DNA of 64,000 nt, taken from contig JAGVSM010000452.1 of assembly GCA_022494885.1 (NCBI GenBank), positions 186,001 through 250,000 on the forward strand. Reading direction: 5' to 3'. Below the pieces are notes generated by a model that saw only the letters and a program-made list of their open reading frames with translations, had not been told where the DNA came from and made no database searches. This DNA comes from Micrasema longulum (lineage: Eukaryota > Arthropoda > Insecta > Trichoptera > Brachycentridae). This document shows positions 34,937 through 46,465 of this stretch, piece after piece (within the stretch, counting starts at the first letter, position 1; every line of letters begins with the position of its first letter). The translations under genes were made by a program, and so were the position numbers.

Positions 34937-36312
34937 ATCGGGAGAAAATTATAAAACAATAATGGACAAATTGAATCATGATCTAAATAATGTATCTCTA
35001 TGGCGAAATATTAATCAATTAAAATTAAATATAAACAAAACAAAATATAAGAATATAAGAAACAAAAGAATAGAAGTAACGCCATCATTTGTGTTTGATA
35101 ATGAAAAACCGAATGAAGAAGTGAAATTAAACATTTGGGTGTAATGATGGATTCCACACTTACATTTCATCGAAATACTAAGATGGTAATGAAGAAGATT
35201 GCAAAAAAAAATCAATTGTGGGAAGAATTAGAAGATTTGTTGATATGGATTCATGCAAAATTATTTAGTAAACCACACATTAACTATTGTAGCAGCATAT
35301 TATTTTGATCCAACCAAGAAATTTTAAACTAACTAACCGTATGCTAACCGCATTACAAAACAAAGCTTTAAGAATCATTTTGAAAAAAAACGGATACGCA
35401 AGTGTAAATTTAATGTTAAAAGAATGAAAAGTACTAACATATAAGCAAATAATATTTTTCAGTACGATGATGTTATATTATTAATTTAAAAATCACAAAA
35501 TTCTATCTTATAAAAGGCAGTATAAAATATTATGAAATGGGAAAAATCATTTATGGAGAAAAAAAATACAAAATTCAAATAGGAGGTTAAGAAATATGGG
35601 TTAAATAACTTGTAAATGAAATATATGTACATTGTTATTATTAGAGCACACATAAGAATATGTTTATGTGTATCCTATTTCAAGATTATATATATATATA
35701 TATACTCATTTTCATATATAAACATGGACGTTGATGAAGATAGCGTTTGTAATTACAGCCCTGAAAGATATGTTTAAACATATGAAGCTTAGCAGTTCAA
35801 AAGCATCAAAGAATGAATGAATGAACAAGACTACAAGATTGGATTTCTTTTAATGATCTTATATCGAAAACATATTATTAGAATTAGTTTCTACGTCTTT
35901 ATAAGTTAAATTAGTTTGTATGCTTTTAATGGCATAATTGGCCTTACTCTGAGGAAAAACCTGATTTAAACATATGGAGCTAGTAGTTCAGGAGTATCGA
36001 AAGATGTAATTTTAAACATGGCTATAATATCAGATTTCTTTCGACGATCTTATATCGAAAACATATTTTAATTGGTTTCTAATTAAATTTAATTACATCA
36101 TTTAATTAATATATTTATTTTTTATTTAGGTGGTGAAGTCACCAGCATCTGTAGAAAGGCTAACAGACACCAGCAAGTATACCGGCTCCAGCAAGCAGAG
36201 GTTTGACGAGACAGGCAAAGGAAAGGGAATCGCCGGAAGGAAGGACCTGCCTGACAGTTCCGGTTACGTCACTGGATACCAACACAAGAACACGTACGAC
36301 AAGACACACTAA
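29579..36312 (+). CDS. TPPP: TPPP / p25-alpha (tubulin polymerization-promoting protein)
   Basis: Two coding exons, 29579-29986 (136 codons) and 36130-36312 (60 codons plus stop), join in phase 0 to a 196-residue protein, the usual size of the insect homologue. TPPP binds microtubules and stabilises them. The p25-alpha core starts around residue 38 ([15 protein letters not shown], then [29 protein letters not shown]). The C-terminal signature is complete: LTDTSKYTG at about 147, GKGKGIAGR at about 165, and [16 protein letters not shown] at the very end. The start ATG sits 21 bp after a splice acceptor (TTTGTTACAG, ending 29557), so a non-coding first exon lies upstream. The 6.1 kb intron has a GTAAAC donor and a TTTATTTAG acceptor and is packed with repeats. 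Confidence 0.95.
30145..30405 (+). repeat. Diverged SINE-A in TPPP intron
   Basis: The head is degraded (GTCTCGGGTTAGAATCC as B box). The body keeps CCTGTACTGGAATCCGAG, AAAACTGATCATCTTACTTT and CCAGTGACTTATGCGC, ending in GGTATGATGATAA. Confidence 0.65.
30726..30850 (-). repeat. Foldback family FB1, copy 8 (short)
   Basis: Carries GGTGAATATTACATAGTGTG, AAGTGATCACTTAAACCAG and a degraded TCTGTATCCCTGTTT end. In the TPPP intron. Confidence 0.6.
31270..31440 (+). repeat. tRNA-derived SINE-B, copy 1
   Basis: The head GGTTGTGGTTCCGTGGCTAG and B box GAGGTTCGAACCTC are followed by a body with AGTGAGTTATTTACAAATCG, ATATTTGGGTAAATTATAAG and AACGCTAA. A different SINE family from SINE-A; related copies at 39240-39412 and 48052-48202. 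Confidence 0.7.
31545..31640 (-). repeat. SINE-A fragment in TPPP intron
   Basis: The reverse complement holds GATTCCCGACATGAAATG, AAAGGTGTTTTTACACTAG and AGTCCCTGAACTAGTACC, matching the head-body junction of SINE-A. The tail is missing. Confidence 0.6.
32709..33225. repeat. Foldback element FB2 with long arms, in TPPP intron
   Basis: Left arm 32709-32875 and right arm about 33058-33225 are near-exact reverse complements over about 165 bp. They share GTGATACTTTAATCCACAAA, TTTCATCGCTTTCGCGAC and TCTATCCTTACCTCTGTTT in opposite orientation. The 180 bp between has no coding sequence. Unrelated to FB1. Confidence 0.85.
34411..34891. repeat. 30 bp inverted repeats around a SINE
   Basis: GTACCTCAGAGGCAAACGG...GCAAATCC at 34411-34440 is repeated in reverse complement at 34862-34891 with two mismatches. 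Between them lie a minus-strand SINE and about 180 bp of other sequence. May be a TIR element that acquired a SINE. Confidence 0.6.
34446..34680 (-). repeat. tRNA-derived SINE-C
   Basis: On the minus strand the head has GGCGCAGTTGGTTAGACGGC (A box) and GTCGCGGGTTCGATTCCCGC (B box with a paired T arm), then a body with TCAATTGGTCTGGGTGTTG, ending in a T/A homopolymer at 34446-34466. The acceptor stem does not pair, so it is not a tRNA gene. Third SINE type in the window. Confidence 0.75.
34894..34938. repeat. (TA)n microsatellite
   Basis: About 45 bp of almost pure TA dinucleotide in the TPPP intron, directly left of a dead LINE fragment. Confidence 0.9.
34940..35600 (+). mobile_element. Dead LINE reverse-transcriptase tail in TPPP intron
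   Basis: Translation after the YADD region is recognisable: [20 protein letters not shown] then INKTK, the usual motif in Jockey/CR1-type elements, then a frame change, [19 protein letters not shown], and further pieces ([26 protein letters not shown]) across several stops and frame shifts. The catalytic part is absent. (TA)n runs lie on both sides (34894-34938 and 35683-35703). Confidence 0.7.
35683..35703. repeat. Short (TA)n microsatellite
   Basis: About 21 bp of TA repeats just right of the dead LINE fragment. Confidence 0.8.
35761..36080 (+). repeat. Diverged direct repeat of about 130 bp before TPPP exon 3
   Basis: 35761-35892 and 35953-36080 share, in order, TTTAAACATATG(A/G)AGCT, AG(C/T)AGTTCA, then TTTCTTT(T/C)...GATCTTATATCGAAAACATA and a TTGGTTTCT-type end. 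The second copy stops 50 bp before the splice acceptor of the last TPPP exon. Confidence 0.75.
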
Positions 36313-39239
36313 AATCCTTCGCTTTTAATGCCTTCCTGCATATTCATGTACATATTTACCAACTTATTCTGAAGTCGCGCTAACAGGCCGTTTGTTGTAA
36401 ATCATTTGGTTAGCCAAACAATAATAGGGTAATTTTATGCATGAAAAATATTAAAGAATCCGACACGACTTTTTCTTAATCAATAAGTAGTTTTATTTAA
36501 GAATTTTATGATTTGTAAGGATTTTCATAAGACTTGTTAGGTTTATATTTCACTCTGGACATTTTTTCACGTTAAAAGAAGGAAAACTACGGTGTTCTGT
36601 TTTAAAATACAAATATAGGTAGCTTGCAACTTATGTTTATGGTCAATGAAGTACGACTTTCAAATTTTCATATAATTTGTTATAAAAATACGAAGTTACT
36701 CTTTGAAGTTGTGGATGTTTTAAATATACGATTTTTTTTTTAAATGTTCATGAATCCAAATCCAGCAAAACGTATTCGCAAACCTAACATTTATCAAAAT
36801 TCTTGCATAAGTTGTTTAAAGGTTATTATAACAATCAAATACTAGTTATTTATCACATTCGAGACTCTTCGGTGTTTTCTGAATTCTTTTTTTTTTGGTT
36901 TTTGATAAATAAAAATCCATTTACTCATTATCATCAACTCAAAATCTCAATCTCAAAATAGTTTTAATGCATAAAATTAATAAATACTAACGGTGAATTC
37001 AAAGAGTATTGTTTGAGTGGTAATACCCTGTTTTTGTATAAGCATAATAATAATAGTTTGGCGATAGTTAGGGCGCATTCAGAATAAAAAATAGAGCAGA
37101 ATCAGATGCACCTATGGACGTTATATATTTATTTACATAGGTAAATAATGTATATTTTTTCCTAAATCTATGTATTATAAACATAATGTGTACATTCTTA
37201 GGGTGACAGAGGTGAAAGCAGCTAACCTACAAGAGGAAAAAACACTAACCCAAATAAAAAGTACAAATTTGTTTGCCATCCCAGCTTTGATAATATATTC
37301 CTGTGCCATTAATTTACTATGTGAAAATATTAACAAATACCTACAAATTAATAATTCTTGTTGCAGCTAACTTCACCTCTATACACTACCGTAGTAGACG
37401 TTGACGATGCTTCTATATATTCCAAATAAATAAAAACGTGAACTTAAAACATAAGAAATCAACTCATATAAGTTCAATTTGGTTCCAGAAGAAGGCAAAA
37501 ACAAGAAAAGGGATTAATGAGTAACAAAAATACCCAATTAACTATATCAATCTCCTTAACCAGACGGAAAATGTTTACCTTTTATGAAAGTCTAATTCGT
37601 CTGAGTTGTAACCAAAATAAAACAATGAGTTTCTCCATTGATATTTCTTGATGGAACTGCATTTTAATTATGACAAGAAAAATACGTTTTATGAGTTTTA
37701 ACCACTTTATCAACATCAGACAACTCCTATTTTAAAATTGTGTTTTTGGTCTTTCACCAGTACGACAATGTCGATCACCACTAAACCCGATCGCCGGCGA
37801 AAAATTCTAAATTAAAAGTGTTCCAACTAAAAAAACTTATTTTAATAAAATTATAATTAAAATAAAAGATAGAAATTGTATTATGTAACGTTGAAAATGT
37901 ATTTTTTCTAAAACACTACTATTCTTATCAATCAATATTTAGTCTTGCTAAAACATCACCAAAACAAATGTGTACTGATGGTAAAAATATGATTAAATAT
38001 TTTTGGTACATATTTGGTTTAAAAAATTGTGTTCAACTACTGTGTTTTATTTTGGTTATATTCATCTATGTATTTAAGCACCTACTAATAAATATTTAAG
38101 GTAAATATCGTCTCTCGAATTTGTAAAACATTTGTTTTGAAAAATAGATCGCTATATACGCAAACTATCATTGGAATTATTTTTACTTCATTTCGAGTCA
38201 TTTTCATTTTAAGCGGACACATTAATTTAACTAAAAATAATTACTAATTTAGACAATAGTTTTACAAGTAATCATGTATTTGGTTAGTATGTTGATAAAT
38301 ATAATGTTTTTACTTTTTAAAATAAAATAATTTATGTGATTTTTTAGAAACTTTTGAATTAAATTATAAATGTATGTTTGTGAATTTTGCTTCCTTGTTG
38401 TAAATATTATAAAGTGATCCAATTATATAATTAATGATGTTATAGGTTTGATGTTTGTTAGTTGCTTGATTTACATTAAAATTATATTATTATCTCACCA
38501 ACATATGTGTTTTACTTAAATAAAGTTATTTATCCCTTAGATAGAACTAATGTCACGAAAACATTATTTTTCGTCCGTGAAAAGAATAACAAATATGTGA
38601 AATAAAATTTAATTTATGCATTCCCTGGATTATATGTTATAGAAAATGTCTAGTTACTTTGTATTTACTAATGGGTTCACAATATTTGTACATATAGGTA
38701 CTTAATTTATATATCATATACCAAATAGCGAATATATTGTCTTGTAGATTAAAAAAAAATTACAAAAAAAATAAAAATAAGGAACTAATAATACCCGACG
38801 GAGAATAGTTTATTTCACCGCGGTAAAATTATAGTGGATTGACATTTTGTCGCGTTGGGGAAACAAGGCTCTTTCAAACAAAATATGTTTTTTAACTTTT
38901 ATAGTAAATATTGTATTTGAATATCGGTTCTATCTGCATCAAAATTTCAAAGAAAAATTAAATCAATCCTTATAAGTTCATTAAGACAACATTAATAAAA
39001 AATGTTAGATAAAATAATGTCTTCATTTAACTTTCATGTCTCAAAAAAAAACAGGAATCCTCATAGCAATTTGTTTCTCTAATGCGATAATTTATTAGAT
39101 TTGTTAGTACTTATTTAAATTTGATCATATTTTTATTTTTCGTTTTTTTTAAAATAAAACTCCATAGTTAATGACTTTAATCAAAAAATATCAATAAAAA
39201 CGCCTTGGTCAATTCGTACATTTTTTTAAAGAAATATTA
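36313..39239. other. TPPP 3' UTR and downstream non-coding DNA
   Basis: No protein-like reading frame. AATAAA-type signals occur near 37425, 38323 and 38518, so the TPPP 3' UTR may end at one of these; the sequence alone cannot tell which. Confidence 0.45.
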
Positions 39240-39412
39240 GCGTCCTTATAATTTACCCAAATATTTCAATTTTGGTGACCATTTTCAACGAGTTGTAAAT
39301 AACTCACTTTTAGAAAATAGAAAAGAAGTTGGAGCAGAGTAGGGTTCGAACCTCAAACCTCTGATCCGCGAGTCCGCAAAACTAGCCATGGGACCACAAT
39401 CCGATTCAATCA
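39240..39412 (-). repeat. tRNA-derived SINE-B, copy 2
   Basis: The reverse complement has TTGTGGTCCCATGGCTAG, B box GAGGTTCGAACCC, then AAAAGTGAGTTATTTACAAC and CCCAAATATT read in reverse, ending in AAATTATAAGGACGC. Nearly full length and less diverged than copy 1. Confidence 0.75.
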
Positions 39413-42400
39413 ATATAGCAAAACTAATCTTTAAAAAAAATATCATTAAAAGAGATATTTTAATGATAATTGTATCAAATTCATTATTTAAATTTAACGA
39501 GGTAAAAATCCTGCCAAAGGAAATCGACTGGAGATTAGTTGGTCTCATGGTTATTATTGCGTTTGCCAGGCATTTAATAAATAAATAATTAATACAAAAC
39601 AATAAATTTCGATCCACTATATTGTATTTTTTCATGCCATGTAGATTTTTGCCGTGGTGTGAAATGGGCCAATCATGCGATATCACGCAGTGGGCTCGTG
39701 GTTTGCACGTGCACAGCGGTCCAATCTCCGTGAATGTACGGATTTTTTTTTGTAGAATTTAGAACTTTTATTGCCCTTTTGTTTCTAAAGAAGCTTTATA
39801 GTTTTTATATTTTTTTTGCACTCAATGTTTAATCAATATTGGTTAGGTGAGCGAATAACCAAATTTAATACTCTTAGGAGGTACTAGGATCTTTTTTTAA
39901 AAAAAAAAACCCCTATTTTTATTTAATCGCCAACGGAGATATAAAGGATGGCGACTATAATTTTAATTATGTCGCCAACGGGCTGCAGGGTTAAAATGTA
40001 AAAAAATGAGAGAATATGAAAGTATCTTATCTGACTAAAAAAAAAAAACAAGTGGTTTTTTTTTCTCATTTTATTTCAGTTGGGTTAAGAAATGGGAGAT
40101 TCTCAGGGGTGCCCCATAGTATAGTGACCGATGCTTGCTAAATTCTCGTCTTTGAGAGAATGCACAGAATGGCTGGTAAATTAAATTTTACCTATTGTCC
40201 AGGAGGGAGGGAGCCCATGTCTCTGGGTATGAACTGAACTAATATTTTGTGCCGTCCTTTCCCATTAAAGGGAAGTAGGGTTGCTAACTCTTGGTGTTGA
40301 AATTATTAAACATAGTACCTACCTACTCACAAAACTTTTTGATTAAATTGATTTAATTAATAACCTTTAAATAAGCGGTGCTATATAAATGATTATGGGA
40401 TTTATTTTTTTGTGACATATCTTATATGAAGGGCGTCAAAGTTAATTTTTTTTTAAATAACCATAATCATATAATCTAACGTTATTGTGATACAAGTAAA
40501 TACAGTTTTTGCTACAATTCATGTTTGCAATATGGTCACGAGGATGAACGACAATATCTGACAAAAGCCCTCTATATAATATGCTAAACTTAAAGGGCCT
40601 GTGAAAGTAGTAGTCAAATTCGATTAAAATCGCGATATATGAAATTGAAAATTTTAAAAGAGTAACTCGTTTATTGAAGTATTGCCGTTTGTACGAGTTA
40701 AACCGATAGGAAGACCCACGGTCTTTAAAACGGTTTCGAGCATATGGACGGTAATACCGCACAGCGGGTAACTCCGTACAGGTGTTTTAAGTCAGAAGAA
40801 AGCAAATTACACATGTTTGTCTGGGTCACATTTGTTCGTTTAGTGTAGTCTCGCACCCTCGGGAGTTATTACACCAGTCAGCAGAGCACTAGCGGTGTCT
40901 GATGCAGATGTGATGTGATTTCACACTTGCCGTTACATTTAAACATCAGAAAATAATCCGTAAGTAAATATTTTTTTAAATTAAGTAGTGACGGTATTGA
41001 ATTTGATTTTGAAGGCATATTTAGCATAATGTTATAGACGATATAACACTTAATTGCGTATGTTTTTGCAACTACAAGCCGTTGAAGGTCGAAATTCGTT
41101 TTCGTTTAATTTCGTACACCGTACGGTAATAACCGCCATAACTGTTTGTAATACACGAAGCTAATGCCACTTGACCTCATTGCTCTTTTTACCAAAGTTT
41201 ATTCAGTTAGTGCCTATGATAGTCAATGGTTTTAAAACTGAAGATATCTAGCCTTTAGATTTGAGTGTATTTAATAAACTGACTGAGAAAAGAAATAATT
41301 AGCAACTAAATCAATGTATTTCTGCAGAAGAAGCAGTCAATGTAGAGCCAGAGACACAAGGAGTACTAATGAATGAACCAGACAACTCTAATTCAATTCC
41401 TCGATAATTACATATTTGAATTTTGTAAACTATAATAGAGGTTTGATCTTAGTATAATAATATGCCACTAATAGATTCACCCATATGCACATAAATCATT
41501 ATATGATTATTAACTACAAAGTTATCTACAGTTTACAGCAATACAACGGGCCATAGGTACTCTGGCCGAGAATTGCAAGCGCAAACCGAGAGCGCCCCTT
41601 ACACATTTGTTGTTAAACTGAGAACAAAACCAACAATTTTGAACGCTTTTGTTATGTGCAATACAGTGAAAGGACTTATATTTAAGCGGTAGCAAATGAC
41701 AACTCTGAGGGTTTGATTGATTAAGTCATTTTATCATTTGTAAAAATATATTTAACCGTGACAATGTTTGAGCCTTTAAGGAATATACGAAATTACACGA
41801 ACGATGTACGGAATTATACGCAAGTGTCAGGTAACTCCGTACTTCCTACTTTTTTAAATACTTTATTTTTAAGGGTTCCACGGTAGTTGCACATAAAAAA
41901 GATTTGTCATCTAAAACTTACATAAATTAAGGATAAATCTGTACATAATAGTTAGCCTTGTACCGGATTGATATCAAGAAAATGTCGTTCAAATTTAGGT
42001 GTACGGTATTACCCTCCGCTTCCCTAATCGGTAATAAATAGACAGCATAAATATTAAAAACTGTATACTCCAACATAGGCAGATAATATTATATGTAGGT
42101 AGCCTATTCAAAATTGCCGAACTAGAAATTGTAAAACATTATCATCAACATCTCTTTTTTCCCTTTTTTTATTTTTAATGTATGTTTTTATTTCAATGTA
42201 ATTAAAATGTTTGTGTTTGCTGATTATCAAATTGATATGCCATATATGTAAAAAAAGATTATCTTTGGTTTTATATAATATATCTGTTATAATAAATAAT
42301 TCGTCCCAATTCAATACGGGACTTTGGTCCCATGGAGTTGGGACGCATGTCTCAAAAAGTTTATAATAAGCTGTATGTAAATAAAGAAAACAAAAAGGAA

Positions 42401-43307
42401 TCTATAAAGAAATTAAATAATCTGAGAAAAGTTAAAAAATGTTTGCAAAAATGTTACAATGTCGTTGCAAAGTGTAAAAAGCAGGTATAGCAACGAATAT
42501 GTAGTGGGAAACAAACTGTTAATGGCGTCTTTTGTTTTATAAATTTATGCAAACCTCTAACATTAGTAACGAATAAAACCAATATATCTAGAATTACCGA
42601 TTTACAATAACAGTTAATGTACTATTTGGTAACACGATTGCTGCCTTTAGTACCTACACAATTGCTGCGATCTGCGATAGCGAAACCACGACAAATCTGT
42701 CCTAGTATATGAGAGGGTATCGCGTATGTCGTATCTCGCTCTTACTGTCTACGACTTCCTATGTTTGCGTCTCTATTCGCGACAAATCACTATTAGCAAC
42801 GAAACCCGTTCTCCAAGATTCTTTCGTTTTTGGTTAATTTAATGAACCCATATTCTACTAAAAAGTCTAAAAAAATTTAACATGGACGCAAGCAGTAACA
42901 ATTTATCCTTTTCCGGTGTGGAAATAGACTCCTGACCGGGAGGACATTTTGAACACAAACAAATTTAGTGCGGAGAAATTTGCGGTGTAAAAACGTATCG
43001 CTATTATTTCGCTACTGCTAACGATTCTACTACTGCTAAAGTGCTAACGATTCGCTGAAGTTTCGCTATCGCGGAACGCAGAGGATTAAATTACGGGACC
43101 TGCGAACATTCGGGCGCTCCAAGAAAAGTTATATTTTTCGATTTAAAAAAACATAAGGTGATAGCTTTCGGATGCATTTTGAAATGTTAAAGTTCATAAA
43201 ATTATATCATTCGATAATCATCTCCTATTGAGAATAAATAAGACTCTCCAAATCCCCTTTGTGAAAATGCACAATAGTTTGAAAGTTTAAAATATCACTT
43301 TATGTTG
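39413..43307. other. Gene-free region
   Basis: No coding region supported. Contains a retroelement-tail repeat (42297-42395), A/T homopolymers near 39897-39910 and 40038, and unassigned mixed-composition sequence at 40440-40800 and 42640-43090. Confidence 0.45.
42297..42395 (+). repeat. Retroelement 3'-tail repeat, copy 2 (diverged)
   Basis: CAATTCAATACGGGACTTTG, CCCATGGAGTTGGGACGC, then ATGTAAATAAAGAAAAC. Same block order as the copies at 27130 and 44395. Confidence 0.5.
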
Positions 43308-43740
43308 TGCGTGTCCAAATGTTTGTAGACAAAATACTGGATTTTACCTCCTACGGGGTCATTAATATTAACAAATTACAACAGAGATGGAGTGGAATTT
43401 GGAAGTATGGAATATGGAATATGGGAATATGGAAGTCTAGGCATTTACATAAACCAACTGGTCCAAGAAGAAGTTTAAAATTTGGAAAAATGTTTTCAGG
43501 CGTTGCCTAGTAAGTGAAATAATTAAATCAGATGAATCTCTTCACAACAATAATGGTTTCAGCTTTTTAATTTCCCTAAAATCAACAGATAGAAGAAAAA
43601 ATAGGCAAAATGGTGAATGTTCAAGTGGCCTCTAAAACCAGCCTATGGCAGGTCATAAGCCCTGTAAATACCTAGACTTCTATATTCCCTTCTCTAAAAT
43701 TTTCTCCATCCCTGTTGTAATTTGTTAGTTTGAAGTATCA
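43308..43740. repeat. Foldback family FB1, copy 9 (both arms)
   Basis: Left outer arm GTCCAAATGTTTGTAGACAA and ACAACAGAGATGGAG; centre GGAAAAATGTTTTCAGGCGT, GCCTAGTAAGTGAAAT; right arm ACCAGCCTATGGCAGGTCAT, TAGACTTCTATATTCCCTTC and TCCATCCCTGTTGTAATTTG. The centre is the same segment found at 62740-62810 in reverse orientation. Confidence 0.8.
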
Positions 43741-43996
43741 GTAAACCGAGGATCAACAAAATGCTTGAATATTAGTTGATAGAATGACAAAATATTATTA
43801 AATTTCGGTTTGGGCTGAAATGTTCTTAACTTATTGGCTGAAAGGTGATAAATCTTTTCTCCGTGTTAATTAAATCTGGTATATCATAGATTGTTGGACA
43901 TTGCGAAATTCCTGCCATTGTGTTTTTATTAGGTTCCTCTCTTCGCTTCTCTAGACATTCGCATTATTTCGTTTGTAGAGCTAACAGAATTTCGTG

Positions 43997-46427
43997 TCAT
44001 TCCAGAGCATGCTCTTCTTCATTGCGTTCCTCTTCACGCTCTTCTATTTTCTCTACCTGGTCAGGGTCGTACTCTTCTGGAAGGGGCTCGACGAATACTA
44101 CTTCTGATGACTTTTTGTCAACAATGCGAGGAGAAAAATCGAATGCGATTGGCCAACACTTTTCTAGAAAAAAAAAGCTTATCTTGTTCATTTGAGTTGA
44201 ATTACTAATTTTACTTTTTAAAAATATTATGAAATTTTTCAGTGCCGTCTATGCATGTTTTAATCAGCTATTGGACCTACGGATAATATTACCTATTTAA
44301 AAATGACAAATATGTTATTTGTCTTCGTCCATTTATTTCACATTTTTAGAGCATCCAGAGGTGTCTCCTTTAAACAATTATTTAATTTTATTTATTCTTA
44401 CAAATACATATATGTTACAAAAAATATACAATAATAACGTATCCCAAACTCTATGAGGCCAAGGGCTCTGTGTTGAGTTGAAATACAACATAAGGGAAAG
44501 TGGAAGCACGCACATAATTTAATAATAGCAAATATAAAAATTAAATATTATTCCATAAACATACAATTTTTTTAATGAGCATCTGGACAACTCACTCAAT
44601 AGTATATAAATCTATGTAATATCTCGCAGCAGTCTCCTGCACATTAAGCGGACTGTATCGACACATCTCGTTATATCTAACCAAGGTCTGTATGTAATGT
44701 TCGACAATAAAATTTGTTTTTAACTTGTGACATTTTGTCATGTATTTGATATAAACTATAACAATAATGTGTTCAAACGGTTTTTTAGTCTCAGTTTGCT
44801 TACGAATAGATCTTCCTATTACGTTTCCATATAATTAATAACCACTCGATTACGCGTCATCTATTTTCCTCTACGAGAACTCACCTGTAGGTGTATGCAA
44901 TATTTTCCTAAATGTATGAGGCAGCTACACAAATGTTTAAATCATTCAATTTATTTCATCACGTACGCGGTATTTTCACAGCGTGACATAACCATTTGAA
45001 TTGATCTTCACAATTTCAGTAGGAGTTAATTTGAATGAAATATAAAATTGGTTTAAATAAAACTTACCAAAACCGAATTGGTAATCCGGGAGAGTGTGGT
45101 ACATTGTGGAATATTCCCTGAGATCGATGGTGAATGGAGACTCAAGTATATATTCCAGTAAGGCATACTCGGGTAGATATTCTGTCTTGTTGTCCTTTAG
45201 TCCGGGCGAGCTAAAGCTGATCTAAAATATTATGGCTTATTAAAATAAACAGTAATACATTCATTTAAAAACACGCTAAATATATAATATAGCCGACAAT
45301 TATGTTAACAACATTTTTTTTATATATTCCCTGAGTCAGTACTAGTCAACTAAAAGTGACATAATTGTAACAGATTATTCAACGTTTGAACGTTACAGTT
45401 CATTAAAAAAAATAAAAGTAGTAATAGTAACGCATTTTAGAATAAGCAAATTAAATTTTGGTGGTCATATCGACTTAGCGCGAGCTTAGAGCCATAAAAA
45501 ATCTAATAAACCTAAATTAAACTAATTGAAATTTTGGGCAATGGGTATAGTAAGTACATATTATATAAGTAAATTAATAAGTTTATTTTCGGCAACTCGA
45601 TGACAACGACACCTTACCCGTTTATCTTCAATTGTAAGTAATGTCAACATTTCTATTTTTTTGACAAAAGTTTCTAAAACTTCGAAGTGGTATGACATAG
45701 GAGCTCCGGCATTCATCTTAGTAGCCAATGTGGGCGGTGTAGTAAACAGACATAATACGTTTTCTTTCAGGAAACGCTAAAATAAAACATATAGTTGTTA
45801 ACCATATGCTATTTTAAATTATCAAAAATATTCATTAAACCCTCGGTTATTCGTTTGTATCTGTATCGGTAATCGTTTTAACATTAAAAATTCTTACCTG
45901 ACGAATATTGTGATAAACAATAAGTAACTTTGCCCGCCCAAATGCATTTTTGTTGTTAGATTCCGATAAAAATAATCTAATTTGCCGGGAAACGCCCTCC
46001 TCTGAACCCTTGAGAAGAAAAAAAAGTACACAATACGACGGAAAACACAGTTGATAGTTGATCAATAGCAAAATATATTTTTTTAAATACATTATTATTG
46101 TTGTTAACATACTTCTATTACTGCTACATAGTATTTCTGGTAGGCGAGAATTAATCCTCTTACGGGAGCATCGCAATACATAGAATTGACATCTGAAATG
46201 TTTTTTTGTAAGTATGACAGCAAAGTTTCTTGGGGGTTATCCAAAGAATGTTCACCAGCATAGCAAGCGCGAATTATAAAGACTTTCTGAAACCCAATTT
46301 TACTATATTCATTTAACAATAAAATTTAAAGAACAATAATTACAATCATGTAATATATGGGTACCGATTCAATCTCTTTGAAATTGTTTTCAATAACATC
46401 GAGAACAGTATGAAATCCTGATTCCAT
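43997..46427 (-). CDS. TEX47: TEX47-like (BLUF-fold) protein, probable testis/cilium gene
   Basis: Six minus-strand exons splice cleanly in frame: 46427-46365, 46286-46113, 46008-45898, 45776-45618, 45221-45068 and 44163-43997 (TGA), giving 275 residues; human TEX47 is about 253. All boundaries are GT-AG. The N-terminal half reads as a ferredoxin-like BLUF-type unit: KVFIIRACYAG (strand 1), a helix, APVRGLILAYQKYYVAVIEG (strands 2-3 hairpin), VSRQIRLFL (helix), and AKLLIVYHNI (strand 4). This matches the order I remember for TEX47. No flavin-binding Tyr/Gln pair can be asserted. The tail is very acidic (EEYDPDQVEKIEEREEERNE). Exon 6 meets its acceptor exactly at the G|AA split codon. Family call is moderate; the gene model itself is strong. 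Confidence 0.6.
44395..44520 (-). repeat. Retroelement 3'-tail repeat, copy 3
   Basis: On the + strand: TTATTTATTCTTACAAATAC, AACTCTATGAGGCCAAGGG, CTGTGTTGAGTTGAAATAC and CATAAGGGAAAGTGGAAGC, the reverse complement of the block at 27130-27245. Confidence 0.6.
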
Positions 46428-46451
46428 TTTACTAAAGTCAAAACAAATAAT

Positions 46452-46465
46452 GTCGTCATGGAGAC
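46452..46465 (-). promoter_or_regulatory. X-box-like (RFX) motif upstream of TEX47-like gene
   Basis: The minus strand reads GTCTCCATGACGAC, matching the RFX consensus GTHNYYATRRNAAC at 13 of 14 positions. It lies 24 bp upstream of the predicted start codon. RFX factors control cilium and sperm-flagellum genes, which would fit a TEX47-type gene. Inferred only. Confidence 0.45.

Noticed and set aside
39285..39686. 133-codon open frame on the minus strand
   Set aside because: Overlaps a SINE-B copy and has no protein-like pattern.
45847..46176. 109-codon open frame on the minus strand read as one gene
   Set aside because: Only its central 37 codons (46008-45898) are an exon of the TEX47-like gene; the rest reads through splice sites.
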